DNA of 64,000 bases from Saccharothrix syringae (GTDB lineage: Bacteria; Actinomycetota; Actinomycetes; Mycobacteriales; Pseudonocardiaceae). The notes beneath the pieces are model-generated. The model ran no database searches, had not been told where the DNA came from, and saw nothing but the letters and a program-made list of their open reading frames with translations. Both the position numbers and the translations under genes were made by a program. Location: the NCBI RefSeq assembly GCF_009498035.1, contig NZ_CP034550.1:1488001-1552000 (forward strand), read 5' to 3'. Position 1 is the first letter of the stretch. Each line of letters starts with the position of its first letter. Of the stretch, positions 53,381 through 64,000 are shown piece by piece.

Positions 53381-54529
53381 GTGGCGAGGGACTACTACGG
53401 CACGCTCGGGGTCTCCAAGAACGCGACCCCCGAGGAGATCAAGCGCGCCTACCGCAAGCTCGCGCGACAGCTCCACCCGGACGTCAACCCCAACGAGGAG
53501 GCCCGCTTCAAGGAGGTGACCGCCGCCTACGAGGTCCTGTCGGACCCGAAGAAGCGGCAGGTCGTCGACCTGGGCGGCGACCCGCTGGAGCCCGGCGGCG
53601 GTGGTGCGGGCATGCGCGACCCGTTCGCGGGTTTCGGGCTCGGCGACATCATGGACGCCTTCTTCGGCGCGGGCGGCGGTGGTGGGCGCGGCCCGCGCAG
53701 CCGCGTGCAGCCCGGCTCGGACGCGCTGATCCGGCTGTCGCTCACGCTGGAGGAGTGCGCCGCGGGCGCCCAGCGCGAACTGACCGTCGACACCGCCATC
53801 CTGTGCGACCGCTGCGTGGGCAGCGGCACCGCCGAGGGCAGCGGCCCGGTGCGGTGCGACACCTGCGGCGGCCGCGGCGAGGTGCAGTCGGTGCAGCGCT
53901 CCTTCCTGGGCCAGGTCGTCACCGCGCGGCCCTGCCCGGTGTGCCGCGGCTTCGGCGAGGTCATCCCCGACCCGTGCCAGCAGTGCGCGGGCGAGGGCCG
54001 GGTGCGCTCGCGGCGCACCATCTCCGTGCAGATCCCGGCCGGCGTGGCCGAGGGCATGCGCGTGCGGCTCGCGGGCCAGGGCGAGGTCGGCCCCGGCGGC
54101 GGCCCGGCCGGCGACCTCTACGTCGAGGTCGAGGAGGTCCCGCACGAGGTCTTCGAGCGCGACGGCGCCGACCTGCACTGCTCGGTGCGCATCCCGATGA
54201 CCACCGCCGCGCTGGGCGCGGTGCTGCCGCTGCAGACGCTCGACGGCGAGGAGGAGCTGGAGATCGAACCCGGCACCCAGCCGAACACCGAGCTGGTGCT
54301 CACCGGCCGCGGCATGCCCCGGCTGCGCTCCAACGGCCGCATCGACGGCCACGGCGACCTGCACGTGCACCTGGAGGTCCTGGTGCCGACCAAGCTCGAC
54401 ACCCGGCAGGTCGAGCTGCTGCGCGAGCTGGCCGTGCTGCGCGGCGAGGAGGAGCCCACCCTCGCGCACAACGGCAAGGTCGGCGGTGGCCTGTTCTCCC
54501 GGCTGCGCGCCGGGCGCAACCACCGGTGA
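53381..54529 (+). CDS. dnaJ: Chaperone DnaJ (DnaJ2)
   Basis: A 382-residue type I DnaJ. J domain with HPD ([17 protein letters not shown]), Gly/Phe-rich region around residues 70-105, four zinc-finger repeats ([32 protein letters not shown]) and the C-terminal substrate domain. The hrcA linkage marks it as the DnaJ2 paralogue. AGGAGG precedes the GTG. Overlaps rsmE by four bases. Confidence 0.95.
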   Translation: MARDYYGTLGVSKNATPEEIKRAYRKLARQLHPDVNPNEEARFKEVTAAYEVLSDPKKRQVVDLGGDPLEPGGGGAGMRDPFAGFGLGDIMDAFFGAGGGGGRGPRSRVQPGSDALIRLSLTLEECAAGAQRELTVDTAILCDRCVGSGTAEGSGPVRCDTCGGRGEVQSVQRSFLGQVVTARPCPVCRGFGEVIPDPCQQCAGEGRVRSRRTISVQIPAGVAEGMRVRLAGQGEVGPGGGPAGDLYVEVEEVPHEVFERDGADLHCSVRIPMTTAALGAVLPLQTLDGEEELEIEPGTQPNTELVLTGRGMPRLRSNGRIDGHGDLHVHLEVLVPTKLDTRQVELLRELAVLRGEEEPTLAHNGKVGGGLFSRLRAGRNHR

Positions 54530-55260
54530 CGCTGCCGGTCTTCCTGGTCGCCGCGCTGCCCACCGGTCCGTCGGCGCTGCTCGACGGGCCGGAGGGGCGG
54601 CACGCGGCCACCGTGCGCCGGCTGCGGCCCGGTGAGGAGCTGGTGCTCTCCGACGGCTCCGGCGCCCAGGCCCGGTGCGCGGTGACCGCGGTGCGCAAGG
54701 ACGCCCTGGAGCTCGACGTCGTGGAGCGCTGGGTGGTGCCCGAACCCGCCGTGCGCGTGGTGCTGGCCCAGGCCCTGGTCAAGGGCGACCGCGGCGAGCT
54801 GGCCGTGGAGCTGGCCACCGAGGCCGGCGTGGACGCCGTCGTGCCCTGGCGGGCCTCGCGCTGCGTGACCAAGTGGGACGACGGCCCGCGCGGCGCCAAG
54901 GCCCTCGAACGCTGGCGCGCCACCGCCCGCGAGGCCGCCAAGCAGGCCAGGCGCGCCCGCGTGCCCGCCGTCGCCGAACCCGCCGGCACCGCCGAACTCG
55001 CCCGGTTGGCCGGTTCGTCGGCGGTTGCATTGGTTTTGCACGAATCTTCTTCGTCGCCCCTGGGATCGGTTCCGCTGCCCGCTTCCGGCGAGGTGCTGCT
55101 GGTGGTCGGACCTGAAGGCGGCATCACCGACGAGGAATTGTCCGCGTTGACCGCGGCGGGCGCCCACGCGGTGCGACTGGGCCCTGACGTCCTGCGCGCG
55201 TCGACGGCCGCGGCGGTGGCCCTGGGTGCGCTCGGTGTGCTGACCGATCGCTGGCGGTAA
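54526..55260 (+). CDS. rsmE: 16S rRNA m3U1498 methyltransferase RsmE
   Basis: A 244-residue SPOUT methyltransferase acting on the 30S subunit. N-terminal PUA-like region ([22 protein letters not shown]) and the knot motifs [16 protein letters not shown] and [20 protein letters not shown] overlap with dnaJ. The middle (55020-55075) is locally AT-richer than its surroundings. Confidence 0.95.
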   Translation: MTLPVFLVAALPTGPSALLDGPEGRHAATVRRLRPGEELVLSDGSGAQARCAVTAVRKDALELDVVERWVVPEPAVRVVLAQALVKGDRGELAVELATEAGVDAVVPWRASRCVTKWDDGPRGAKALERWRATAREAAKQARRARVPAVAEPAGTAELARLAGSSAVALVLHESSSSPLGSVPLPASGEVLLVVGPEGGITDEELSALTAAGAHAVRLGPDVLRASTAAAVALGALGVLTDRWR

Positions 55261-55457
55261 TGATTCCCGTCTCTTCTGGCGAACGGCCCACGCAGGGGTT
55301 ACGCTCATGCCGGACGGGGCGATTCGGTCCAATCCGGTCGGCCCTTCACACCAGACTCGCCGGACACCTCCCCCCTCGGTCCGGCGCCGCCGCGTCGCGG
55401 TGGGACGACCCCCAGGTCCCATCGCGGCGCGGCCCTCTTTTTGTGACGAGGTTTTCA

Positions 55458-56144
55458 TTGCGCATCGCGTACGGGGCGCACCCGAGCCAGTTCGGGGAGT
55501 ATTCCGCGCCCGCCGGTGAATCGTTTCCCGTCATCGTGGTAATCCACGGTGGTTTCTGGCACCAGCGTTATGGCCTCGAACTCGGCCGCCCGCTGGCCGC
55601 CGACCTCGTCGCCCACGGCGCCGCCGCCTACAACGTCGAGTACCGGCGCATCACCGGCGGCGGCGGGTGGCCCGAGACCGGGGACGACGTCCTGGCCGCC
55701 CTCGACGCCCTCGACCCCGCGCTGGGCCCCGTGGTGACCCTCGGTCACTCCGCGGGCGGCCACCTCGCCGTCTGGGCCGCCGCCCGCCACCCCCGCGTGG
55801 TCGGCGCCGTCTCGCAGGCCGGGGTCCTGGACTTCCACCTGCACCCGCAGATCACGCGTCGTGCCGCCGAACTGCTCGGCGGCACCCCCGACGAGGTGCC
55901 CGGGCACTACGCCGACGCCTCACCCGCCGCCCTGCTGCCCATCGACAAGCCGATGGTGCTGGTCCACGGCACGGAGGACGAGGACGTGCCGTTCGAGCAG
56001 AGCGCCGCGTTCGCCCGCGCCTCGGGCGCCGAGCTGGTCGAGCTGCCCGGGACCGGGCACATGGAGGTGATCACCGTCGGCACCCCGGCGTGGGCCGCCT
56101 GCCGCGACGCCGCCCTGCGACTGGCCCGGCAGCGGACCGGGTAG
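55458..56144 (+). CDS. Alpha/beta hydrolase
   Basis: A 228-residue serine hydrolase. HGGFW near residue 26 is the oxyanion loop, the nucleophile is in LGHSAGGHLA, and the catalytic Asp and His are in VHGTEDEDVPF and GTGHMEVI. It resembles kynurenine formamidase/BD-FAE-like esterases. TTG 55458 has GAGG six bases upstream and gives the family's RIAYGAHPSQFGEY start; GTG 55443 is the alternative. The 197 bases before it are AT-richer than average and hold no clear gene. Confidence 0.82.
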   Translation: MRIAYGAHPSQFGEYSAPAGESFPVIVVIHGGFWHQRYGLELGRPLAADLVAHGAAAYNVEYRRITGGGGWPETGDDVLAALDALDPALGPVVTLGHSAGGHLAVWAAARHPRVVGAVSQAGVLDFHLHPQITRRAAELLGGTPDEVPGHYADASPAALLPIDKPMVLVHGTEDEDVPFEQSAAFARASGAELVELPGTGHMEVITVGTPAWAACRDAALRLARQRTG

Positions 56145-56301
56145 CGGGGCGGGCCGGCTCGGGTGCTGCCTGCCTGGTGGTCGGCTCGGGTCGGGCGGTG
56201 GTCTCGCGTCTGCTTCGGCGGCGGGCCGGTGGCGGTTGCGGGTGCGGGCTCGGGCCCGGCTCGCCTGCGGACCGGGCGGCCGGCTCGGTAGCCTGCCGCG
56301 C

Positions 56302-56643
56302 ATGTCCGACTGCCTGTTCTGCCGCATCGTCGCCCGCGAGATCCCGGCCACCGTGGTGCACGAGACCGACACCACGCTGGCGTTCCGCGACATCGCCCCG
56401 CAGGCGCCCACGCACGTCGTGCTGGTGCCCAAGACCCACGCGGGCGACGCCGTCGCGCTCGCCGCCGCCGCACCCGGCGTGCTCGACGACCTGTTCCTGG
56501 CCGCCGGCGAGGTCGCCAAGGCCGAGGGCGTCGCCGAGAGCGGCTACCGGCTGCTGTTCAACACCGGCGCCGACGCGGGCCAGACCGTGTTCCACGCCCA
56601 CCTGCACGTCCTCGGCGGCCGCCGGCTCGGCCCCCTGGCCTAG
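56302..56643 (+). CDS. HIT-family nucleotide hydrolase (HINT-like)
   Basis: A 113-residue protein with the HIT triad HAHLHVLGG near residue 95 and the N-terminal zinc-type CLFCRIV. HINT proteins hydrolyse adenosine phosphoramidates. TAGCCT lies seven bases before the ATG. The 157-base gap upstream contains loose cggctcggg repeats. Confidence 0.93.
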   Translation: MSDCLFCRIVAREIPATVVHETDTTLAFRDIAPQAPTHVVLVPKTHAGDAVALAAAAPGVLDDLFLAAGEVAKAEGVAESGYRLLFNTGADAGQTVFHAHLHVLGGRRLGPLA

Positions 56644-56885
56644 GGCCCGCGCCACCGGACCGCCGACCGGTCGGCGCCGAACACCTCGGCGTCGACCACC
56701 CGCACCCGTCGACCGGCCCGAACCCCGATCCCACCCGCGGCCGGAACACCCGCTTCCCCACACCCCCTCTGTCCAGCGGTTTTCCAACTCCGGTGCGGAT
56801 TGTCGGCGGGGACGGCTAGCATCGTCGGGTAGGTCGGAACACCCCGAGCACGGCGCCAACGCGCAGGAAGAGGACCCGAGGCCAC

Positions 56886-58937
<2,052 letters not shown>

Positions 58938-58942
58938 TCGCC

Positions 58943-59497
58943 GTGAGCATCGAGATCGCGAACGAGTCGGGCGTCGGCGTCGACGAGCCGTCCATCGTCG
59001 CCGCCGCCCGGTTCGCCCTGGACCGAATGGGCGTGAGCCCGTTGGCCGAGCTGTCCGTCCTGCTGGTCGAGCTGGACGTGATGGCGGACCTGCACCAGCG
59101 CTGGATGGACCTGCCGGGGCCGACGGACGTGATGGCCTTCCCGATGGACGAGCTGGACTCGGCCCGCCGCCCGGACGCGGCGGGGTTGGGGCCGGCGCTG
59201 CTGGGTGACATCGTGCTGTGCCCGGAGTTCGCCAAGGACCAGGCGAAGAAGGCCGGGCACGGCCTGCTGGACGAGTTGCACCTGCTGACCGTGCACGGCG
59301 TGCTGCACCTGCTGGGCTACGACCACGCCGAGCCTGCCGAGGAGCGGGAGATGTTCACGTTGCAGAACCGCATCCTCGGTGACTTCCGCGCCGCGGCGGC
59401 GGAGGCCGCCCGGCAGTCGGCGCAGCGGGAGGCGGACTCGAAGCTGCTCGGGGCGGTGGGGCTGGAGGACGCCGACCGGCCCGGACCGACGGACTGA
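58943..59497 (+). CDS. ybeY: Endoribonuclease YbeY
   Basis: A 184-residue zinc RNase for 16S rRNA 3'-end maturation and ribosome quality control. The metal site is [11 protein letters not shown] near residue 118; [17 protein letters not shown] and [11 protein letters not shown] are family motifs. GTG start five bases after the phoH stop. Confidence 0.95.
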   Translation: MSIEIANESGVGVDEPSIVAAARFALDRMGVSPLAELSVLLVELDVMADLHQRWMDLPGPTDVMAFPMDELDSARRPDAAGLGPALLGDIVLCPEFAKDQAKKAGHGLLDELHLLTVHGVLHLLGYDHAEPAEEREMFTLQNRILGDFRAAAAEAARQSAQREADSKLLGAVGLEDADRPGPTD

Positions 59498-59506
59498 GGC
59501 GGCGGG

Positions 59507-60808
59507 GTGCTGGCGAGTCCTGCCGGCCTGCTGGTGCTGGCCGTGGTCCTGGTGTTGGCGGCGGGTGCGTTCGCGGCGGCGGACGCGGCGCTGGGCACGG
59601 TGTCGCGGGCGCGGGTGGAGGCGTTGCAGCGGCAGGGTCGTGCGGGTGCGGGGCAGTTGATCGCGCTGCTGGCCGACCGGCCGCGGCACGTGAACCTGCT
59701 GCTGCTGTTGCGGCTGGGGTGCGAGCTGGGTGCGACGGTGCTGGTCACCGTGGTGTGCCTGGGGCGCGTGTCGACCGGCTGGGTGGCGGTGCTGGTGGCC
59801 GGGCTGAGCATGCTGGTGGTGTCCTACGTCCTGGTGGGCGTGGGTCCGCGCACGATCGGCCGGCAGCACCCGTACGCGGTGAGCCTGGTGGCGGCGGCGC
59901 CGATCCGGGTGCTGGGCCGGGTGCTGGGGCCGCTGAGCAGGCTGCTGATCCTGGTCGGCAACGCGATCACGCCGGGCAAGGGGTTCCGCGAGGGCCCGTT
60001 CTCCTCGGAGGTGGAGCTGCGCGAGCTGGTGGACATGGCCCAGGAGCGCGGCGTCGTGGACGAGGGCGAGCGGGAGATGATCCACTCGGTCTTCGAGCTG
60101 GGTGACACGATCGCGCGCGAGGTGATGGTGCCGCGCACGGAGATCGTGTGGATCGAGAGCACCAAGTCGATCCGGCAGGCGCTGGCGCTGTCGCTGCGCA
60201 CCGGGTACACGCGGGTGCCGGTGATCGGGGAGAGCGTCGACGACATCGTGGGCGTGGTGAACCTCAAGGACCTGGTGCGGCTGACGCTGGCGGAGGACCC
60301 GAACGGCACGGTGGTGTCGGACGTGATGAAGCCGGCGTCGTTCATCCCGGACTCGAAGCCGATCGCGGACCTGCTGCGGGAGATGCAGCTCTCGCGCAAC
60401 CACCTGGCGGTGGTGGTGGACGAGTACGGCGGCACGGCGGGCCTGCTGACGATCGAGGACATCCTGGAGGAGATCGTCGGCGAGATCACCGACGAGTCCG
60501 ATACCGACGACCGGCCGCCGGTGGAGCACCTGGCGGACGGGTCGGTGCGGGTGAGCGCGCGGCTGCCGGTGGACGACCTGGACGCGTTGTTCGGCACGGA
60601 GCTGGACGACCACGAGGTGGAGACCGTGGGCGGGCTGCTGGCGCAGCGGCTGGGCCGGGTGCCGCTGCCGGGCACGGAGGCGGAGATCGCGGGCCTGCGG
60701 ATGCGGGCCGAGGGCGGCAAGGACGAGCGCGGGCGGGTGCGCATCACCACGGTGCTGGTGCGCCCGGCGCACAACGACGAAGGCGACGAGGGGAACCCCG
60801 GTGAGTGA
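59507..60808 (+). CDS. CNNM/CorC-type CBS-domain membrane protein (hemolysin family)
   Basis: A 433-residue protein: DUF21/CNNM transmembrane domain (residues 1-165, about four helices), two CBS domains ([15 protein letters not shown] ... [16 protein letters not shown]) and a C-terminal CorC_HlyC domain. Related proteins move Mg2+ or Co2+. Short overlap with the next gene. Confidence 0.92.
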   Translation: MLASPAGLLVLAVVLVLAAGAFAAADAALGTVSRARVEALQRQGRAGAGQLIALLADRPRHVNLLLLLRLGCELGATVLVTVVCLGRVSTGWVAVLVAGLSMLVVSYVLVGVGPRTIGRQHPYAVSLVAAAPIRVLGRVLGPLSRLLILVGNAITPGKGFREGPFSSEVELRELVDMAQERGVVDEGEREMIHSVFELGDTIAREVMVPRTEIVWIESTKSIRQALALSLRTGYTRVPVIGESVDDIVGVVNLKDLVRLTLAEDPNGTVVSDVMKPASFIPDSKPIADLLREMQLSRNHLAVVVDEYGGTAGLLTIEDILEEIVGEITDESDTDDRPPVEHLADGSVRVSARLPVDDLDALFGTELDDHEVETVGGLLAQRLGRVPLPGTEAEIAGLRMRAEGGKDERGRVRITTVLVRPAHNDEGDEGNPGE

Positions 60809-61133
60809 GCTCGACCCCGAGGACCTGAAGATCATCACGCTGGCCCGGTCGGCGCGGGCGCGCACGGGCGCGGCGGAGGGCGCGGCGGTGCGCGACACCG
60901 ACGGCCGGACGTACGCGGCGACCACGGTGGCGCTGCCGTCGCTGGGGCTGACCGCGTTGCAGGCGGCGGTGGCGGCGGCGGTGTCCAGCGGCGCGGAGGG
61001 CCTGGAGGCGGCGGCCGTGGTGACGGCGTCGGAGTCGGTGGACGAGGCGTCGGTGGCGGCGGTGCGGGACCTGACGGCCGGTGCGCCGGTGCTGCGGGCG
61101 GACGCCGCCGGCGAGCTGCGCGAGACGCTGTAG
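60801..61133 (+). CDS. Degenerate cytidine-deaminase-like protein
   Basis: A 110-residue protein whose fold signals ([29 protein letters not shown], then [20 protein letters not shown]) match the cytidine deaminase core, but the zinc ligands are gone: no HAE and no PCxxC, and in fact no cysteine. The gene in this position before era in mycobacteria looks the same. Deamination is ruled out; a structural or regulatory role is open. Confidence 0.85.
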   Translation: MSELDPEDLKIITLARSARARTGAAEGAAVRDTDGRTYAATTVALPSLGLTALQAAVAAAVSSGAEGLEAAAVVTASESVDEASVAAVRDLTAGAPVLRADAAGELRETL

Positions 61134-61463
61134 GTGCGCGACTACGTGACGGTGTGCCGCGGCTGCTGCTGCGGCACGCGCAAGAAGCACCCGGACTACG
61201 ACCACGAGGGCCAGCTGCGGCGGCTGGAGGTGCTGGCGGCGGCTTCGGGTGGTCGGGTGAGCCTGCGCACGGCCGACTGCCTGGACGCGTGCGAGCACTC
61301 GAACGTGGTCGTGGTGAAGCCGCGCGGGCAGAAGCCGGTGTGGCTGGGGTTCGTGCTGCACGACGCGGTCATGGACGACCTGGAGCGCTGGCTGGTCGAG
61401 GGCGGGCCGATGCCGGCGGCGCTGGAGCTGAACCGGATCGCGCCGCCGGCGCAGCGGGCGTGA
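61134..61463 (+). CDS. Thioredoxin-like 2Fe-2S ferredoxin domain protein
   Basis: A 109-residue protein. The cluster ligands are CRGCCCGTRKK at the N-terminus and DCLDACEHSN near residue 50, the pattern of thioredoxin-like [2Fe-2S] ferredoxins. GTG immediately after the previous stop, so co-translated. Confidence 0.82.
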   Translation: MRDYVTVCRGCCCGTRKKHPDYDHEGQLRRLEVLAAASGGRVSLRTADCLDACEHSNVVVVKPRGQKPVWLGFVLHDAVMDDLERWLVEGGPMPAALELNRIAPPAQRA

Positions 61464-61477
61464 CGTAGGCTGTGATC

Positions 61478-61513
61478 ATGACCGAGCGAATCGAGTCCAG
61501 CCCCCGCCGGTGA
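61478..61513 (+). CDS. 11-codon leaderless ORF coupled to the downstream gene
   Basis: ATG at 61478 lies six bases after TAGGCT (61466-61471). It encodes MTERIESSPRR and its TGA overlaps the GTG of the 356-residue gene (GTGA). The downstream GTG lacks a Shine-Dalgarno, so its translation may depend on this short ORF. Confidence 0.5.
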   Translation: MTERIESSPRR

Positions 61514-62580
61514 GCGAGGGGACCGGGGCCGGCCCCCGGACCAGCCTGTACGAGCACGTGCTGCGCCTGCACGAGCAGCACCCCGACGGGCCGCTGCCGC
61601 GCGGCGGTGAACCCTTCCCGAACGACCCGCCGCGGCGCGGGCGCAGGCCAGCGCGCACCGACCGGCGCCTGGCCGGTGCGGACGCCGCGGCCGTCCTGGA
61701 CCGGTACCTGGCCGGGGACGCCCACCCGTCCGCCCTGGTGGGGGCGTTCCGCGAGCTGAGCGTGCCGATCCACCCCAACGACCACCTCGCCGCGGCCGCG
61801 CTGCGCACCGACCGGGAGCGGGTGCGCCGGACCGGGCGGTGGCTGGTGCGGCACGGCCCGGCCGAGGCCGACGTGCTGGTCGGCCTGGCCCTGCTGGCGT
61901 CCGACTGGGACGAGGACGACATCCCGCTGATCCGCACGATCGGCCTGTCGGCGCTCACCTTCGGCCCGTTGGCCGCCGCCGCCCTCCAGCGCCGCCGGGG
62001 CGGGGCGGACGCCCTGCTGTGGTTGGGGGAACGGGTCACCGGCTGGGGTCGGGTGTCCGTGGTCGAGGCGCTGTGCCGCGTCGGTGGTGAGCGGGCGCGG
62101 CCCTGGCTGCTGCGCCGGGCCTGCGACGGGGACTTCCTCAACGCCTACTTCGCGGGGGAGGTGGCCACCGCCGCGCACCTGCACCACGCCATCACCACCG
62201 GGTCCGACGACGCGCTGGTCGACCACACCGGGCGGCTGCTGGTGGTCCTCGGCTGCGCGAGCGGGATGGGCACGACCCTGGGGGGCTACCCGCCTGCGCG
62301 CGCGGTGGTCGAGGCGCACGCAGGTCACCTCGCCCGGCAGGCGCCGACGGCCGACAGGTTCGCCACGGCGGTGTCCATCGCCTCCGACCTGGCCGGCCCG
62401 AAGGCGGTCGCGGGCGCCACCCGGGAGCAGCGGGACGACCTGGTGGAGCGCTACCGGGCCGTGCTGGACCGGGACGCCTGGTGCGCGGTGGTCCGGCCGC
62501 TGCCCGCCGACCCGGGGGACCGGTACGCGTGGCTGCCCCGCGCCGGGGCGGCCCTGGGGCTCAGGGCGTTCGGGGCCTGA
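61510..62580 (+). CDS. Uncharacterised helical-repeat protein
   Basis: A 356-residue soluble protein I do not recognise. After an Arg/Pro-rich N-terminus it is all alpha, with paired helices (ADAAAVLDRYLAGD, RRTGRWLVRHGPAEADVLVGLALLAS) of the HEAT/ARM kind. No catalytic motif. Strong third-position GC supports it. Start depends on coupling with the 11-codon ORF. Confidence 0.75.
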   Translation: MSEGTGAGPRTSLYEHVLRLHEQHPDGPLPRGGEPFPNDPPRRGRRPARTDRRLAGADAAAVLDRYLAGDAHPSALVGAFRELSVPIHPNDHLAAAALRTDRERVRRTGRWLVRHGPAEADVLVGLALLASDWDEDDIPLIRTIGLSALTFGPLAAAALQRRRGGADALLWLGERVTGWGRVSVVEALCRVGGERARPWLLRRACDGDFLNAYFAGEVATAAHLHHAITTGSDDALVDHTGRLLVVLGCASGMGTTLGGYPPARAVVEAHAGHLARQAPTADRFATAVSIASDLAGPKAVAGATREQRDDLVERYRAVLDRDAWCAVVRPLPADPGDRYAWLPRAGAALGLRAFGA

Positions 62581-62631
62581 GGGGGTTCGGTGGAGCGGCG
62601 CCCCCGGGGTCGGGGTGACCTGGGTCCGGGG

Positions 62632-62697
62632 GCGCGGTCGAGGGCGGCGCGGTCGGGAGCGGTGCGGTCTGGAGCGGTGCGGTCGAGGGCGGCGCGG
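62632..62697 (+). repeat. 15-bp tandem units upstream of era
   Basis: Four full units (62632, 62647, 62662, 62677) of the type gcgcggtcgggagcg and a partial fifth. The 148-base gap to era holds no other feature except GACAAT at 62717-62722. Confidence 0.6.
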
Positions 62698-62728
62698 CGC
62701 TGTCGGTGCGACCGGGGACAATGGCGGG

Positions 62729-63625
62729 ATGGATGGTTACCGCTCCGGGTTCGCGTGCTTCGTCGGCCGCCCCAACGCCGGCAAGTCGACGCTGACCAAC
62801 GCGCTGGTCGGGACCAAGGTCGCGATCACCTCCAGCAAGCCGCAGACCACCCGCCACACCATCCGCGGCATCGTGCACCGCGAGGACGGCCAGCTCGTGC
62901 TGGTGGACACGCCCGGCCTGCACCGCCCGCGCACCCTGCTCGGCCAGCGCCTCAACGACCTGGTCCGGGAGACCTGGTCGGAGGTCGACGTGGTCGGGTT
63001 CTGCGTGCCCGCGGACCAGAAGGTCGGCCCGGGCGACCGGTTCATCGCGGGCGAGCTGGAGAAGATCGCCAAGCGCACCCCGGTCATCGGCATCGTCACC
63101 AAGACCGACCTGGTGGGCCAGCAGCAGGTCGCCGAGCAGCTGCTGGCGCTGCAGCAGGTGATGGACTTCGCCGAGCTGATCCCGGTGTCCGCGGTGGACG
63201 GCTACCAGGTCGACACCCTGGCCGAGCTGCTGGTCGGCAAGCTGCCGGAGGGCCCGCCGCTGTACCCGGACGGCGAGCTGACCGACGAGCCCGAGCAGAC
63301 GCTGGTGGCCGAGCTGATCCGGGAGGCCGCGCTGGAGGGCGTGCGCGACGAGCTGCCGCACTCGATCGCGGTGGTGGTGGAGGAGATGGCGCCCCGCGAG
63401 GGCCGCGACGACCTGGTCGACATTCACGCGAACGTGTTCGTCGAGCGCCCCAGCCAGAAGGCGATCATCCTCGGGCACCGCGGCGAGCGGCTCAAGCAGG
63501 TCGGCATCACCTCGCGCCGCCAGATCGAGAAGCTGCTGGGCACGCGCGTCTACCTGGACCTGCACATCAAGATCGCCAAGGACTGGCAGCGCGATCCGAA
63601 GCAGCTGCGCCGCCTGGGGTTCTAG
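62729..63625 (+). CDS. era: GTPase Era
   Basis: A 298-residue GTPase that checks 16S rRNA 3'-end maturation. G1 [11 protein letters not shown]2 region [13 protein letters not shown]3 DTPGLH, G4 TKTD, and a C-terminal KH domain ([22 protein letters not shown]). ATG 62729, six bases after GACAAT. Its TAG overlaps the recO GTG by one base. Confidence 0.96.
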   Translation: MDGYRSGFACFVGRPNAGKSTLTNALVGTKVAITSSKPQTTRHTIRGIVHREDGQLVLVDTPGLHRPRTLLGQRLNDLVRETWSEVDVVGFCVPADQKVGPGDRFIAGELEKIAKRTPVIGIVTKTDLVGQQQVAEQLLALQQVMDFAELIPVSAVDGYQVDTLAELLVGKLPEGPPLYPDGELTDEPEQTLVAELIREAALEGVRDELPHSIAVVVEEMAPREGRDDLVDIHANVFVERPSQKAIILGHRGERLKQVGITSRRQIEKLLGTRVYLDLHIKIAKDWQRDPKQLRRLGF

Positions 63626-64000
63626 TGGCCAACCTCTACCGGGACACCGGGGTGGTGCTGCGGGTGCAGAAGCTCGGCGAGGCCGACCGCATCATCACGC
63701 TGCTGACCCAGCGGCACGGCAAGGTGCGCGCGGTCGCCAAGGGCGTGCGCCGCACCTCGTCCCGGTTCGGCGCGCGGCTGGAGCCGTTCGCGCACGTCGA
63801 CGTGCAGTTCTACCCGGGCCGGTCGCTGGACGTGGTGACCCAGGTGGAGACCGTGGACGCGTTCGGGGTGGACCTGGTGGACGACTACCAGCGCTACACG
63901 GCCGCGTGCGCGGTGCTGGAGACCGCCGACCGGCTCACCGCCGAGGAGGGCGAACCGGCGCTGCGGCTGTACCTGCTGGTCACGGGCGCGCTGCGGGCGC
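63625..64000 (+). CDS. recO: DNA repair protein RecO (N-terminal part)
   Basis: 125 codons before the window ends. [38 protein letters not shown] (two blocks) is the OB-fold start of RecO, which loads RecA with RecR. The rest, with the zinc finger, lies outside. Overlaps era by one base. Confidence 0.93.
   Translation, partial: MANLYRDTGVVLRVQKLGEADRIITLLTQRHGKVRAVAKGVRRTSSRFGARLEPFAHVDVQFYPGRSLDVVTQVETVDAFGVDLVDDYQRYTAACAVLETADRLTAEEGEPALRLYLLVTGALRA

Overview
The window is high-GC actinobacterial chromosome, most likely from the Pseudonocardiaceae (Saccharothrix/Actinosynnema/Lentzea type). The reasons are strong G/C bias at third codon positions, frequent GTG starts, many 4-base ATGA/GTGA overlaps, TAGGCT-like -10 boxes sitting 6-8 nt before start codons (leaderless mRNAs), and gene order shared with mycobacteria (nadD-rsfS-gpgP-octT-degV-comEA-comEC-holA-rpsT-lepA; hrcA-dnaJ-rsmE-phoH-ybeY-CBS protein-era-recO). 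It is a core housekeeping region; no prophage, insertion sequence, CRISPR array, tRNA or rRNA was seen.

Layout. 1-7.5 kb: MFS transporter, acetyltransferase, a RecQ helicase with a phosphoribosyltransferase-like tail, proA, then a TetR regulator beside a P450-ferredoxin pair with a clear promoter and operator. 7.7-11 kb: nadD, rsfS and homologues of the mycobacterial polymethylated-polysaccharide genes gpgP and octT, then degV. 11-18.6 kb: comEA, an unrecognised ORF, comEC (with no stop where one is expected), a small unknown gene, threonine synthase behind a SAM riboswitch, holA and rpsT. 18.7-27 kb: GH3 glucosidase with a CebR-type operator, TSUP permease, VOC proteins, SPFH/RHH pair, acetyltransferase, methyltransferase, PemK-like protein. 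27-38 kb: lepA, a Uma2 remnant, HD hydrolase, GH18 chitinase with a DasR-like site, PhoD phosphatase with PHO-box-like repeats, nitronate monooxygenase, DUF885 protein, APC permease. 38-42 kb: DsbA-like protein, quinone reductase, secreted barnase with barstar, enoyl-CoA hydratase. 42-50 kb: a complete assimilatory sulfate-reduction operon preceded by a leader-peptide gene. 50-64 kb: hemW, hrcA-dnaJ-rsmE, HIT protein, phoH interrupted by an intein, ybeY, CBS protein, a degenerate deaminase, a 2Fe-2S protein, era and the start of recO.

The most notable observations are: (1) a 325-residue intein inside PhoH that starts with Ala and carries the Trp/Cys/Thr signature of class 3 inteins; (2) a SAM-I type riboswitch placed directly on threonine synthase with its Shine-Dalgarno beside P1; (3) a family of 12-20 bp (mostly 15 bp) minisatellites sitting at the 3' ends of genes, several containing the stop codon; (4) comEC running open through a well-supported downstream gene; (5) an 11-codon leaderless ORF coupled to an unknown gene upstream of era.

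How the genes connect. The cys operon takes sulfate to APS (CysDN), sulfite (CysH) and sulfide (Sir) and includes an uptake transporter and a CbiX chelatase, probably for sirohaem. The two glycoside hydrolases are each preceded by the operator expected of their sugar-responsive repressors (CebR, DasR). All identifications come from reading the sequence; no database search was run.
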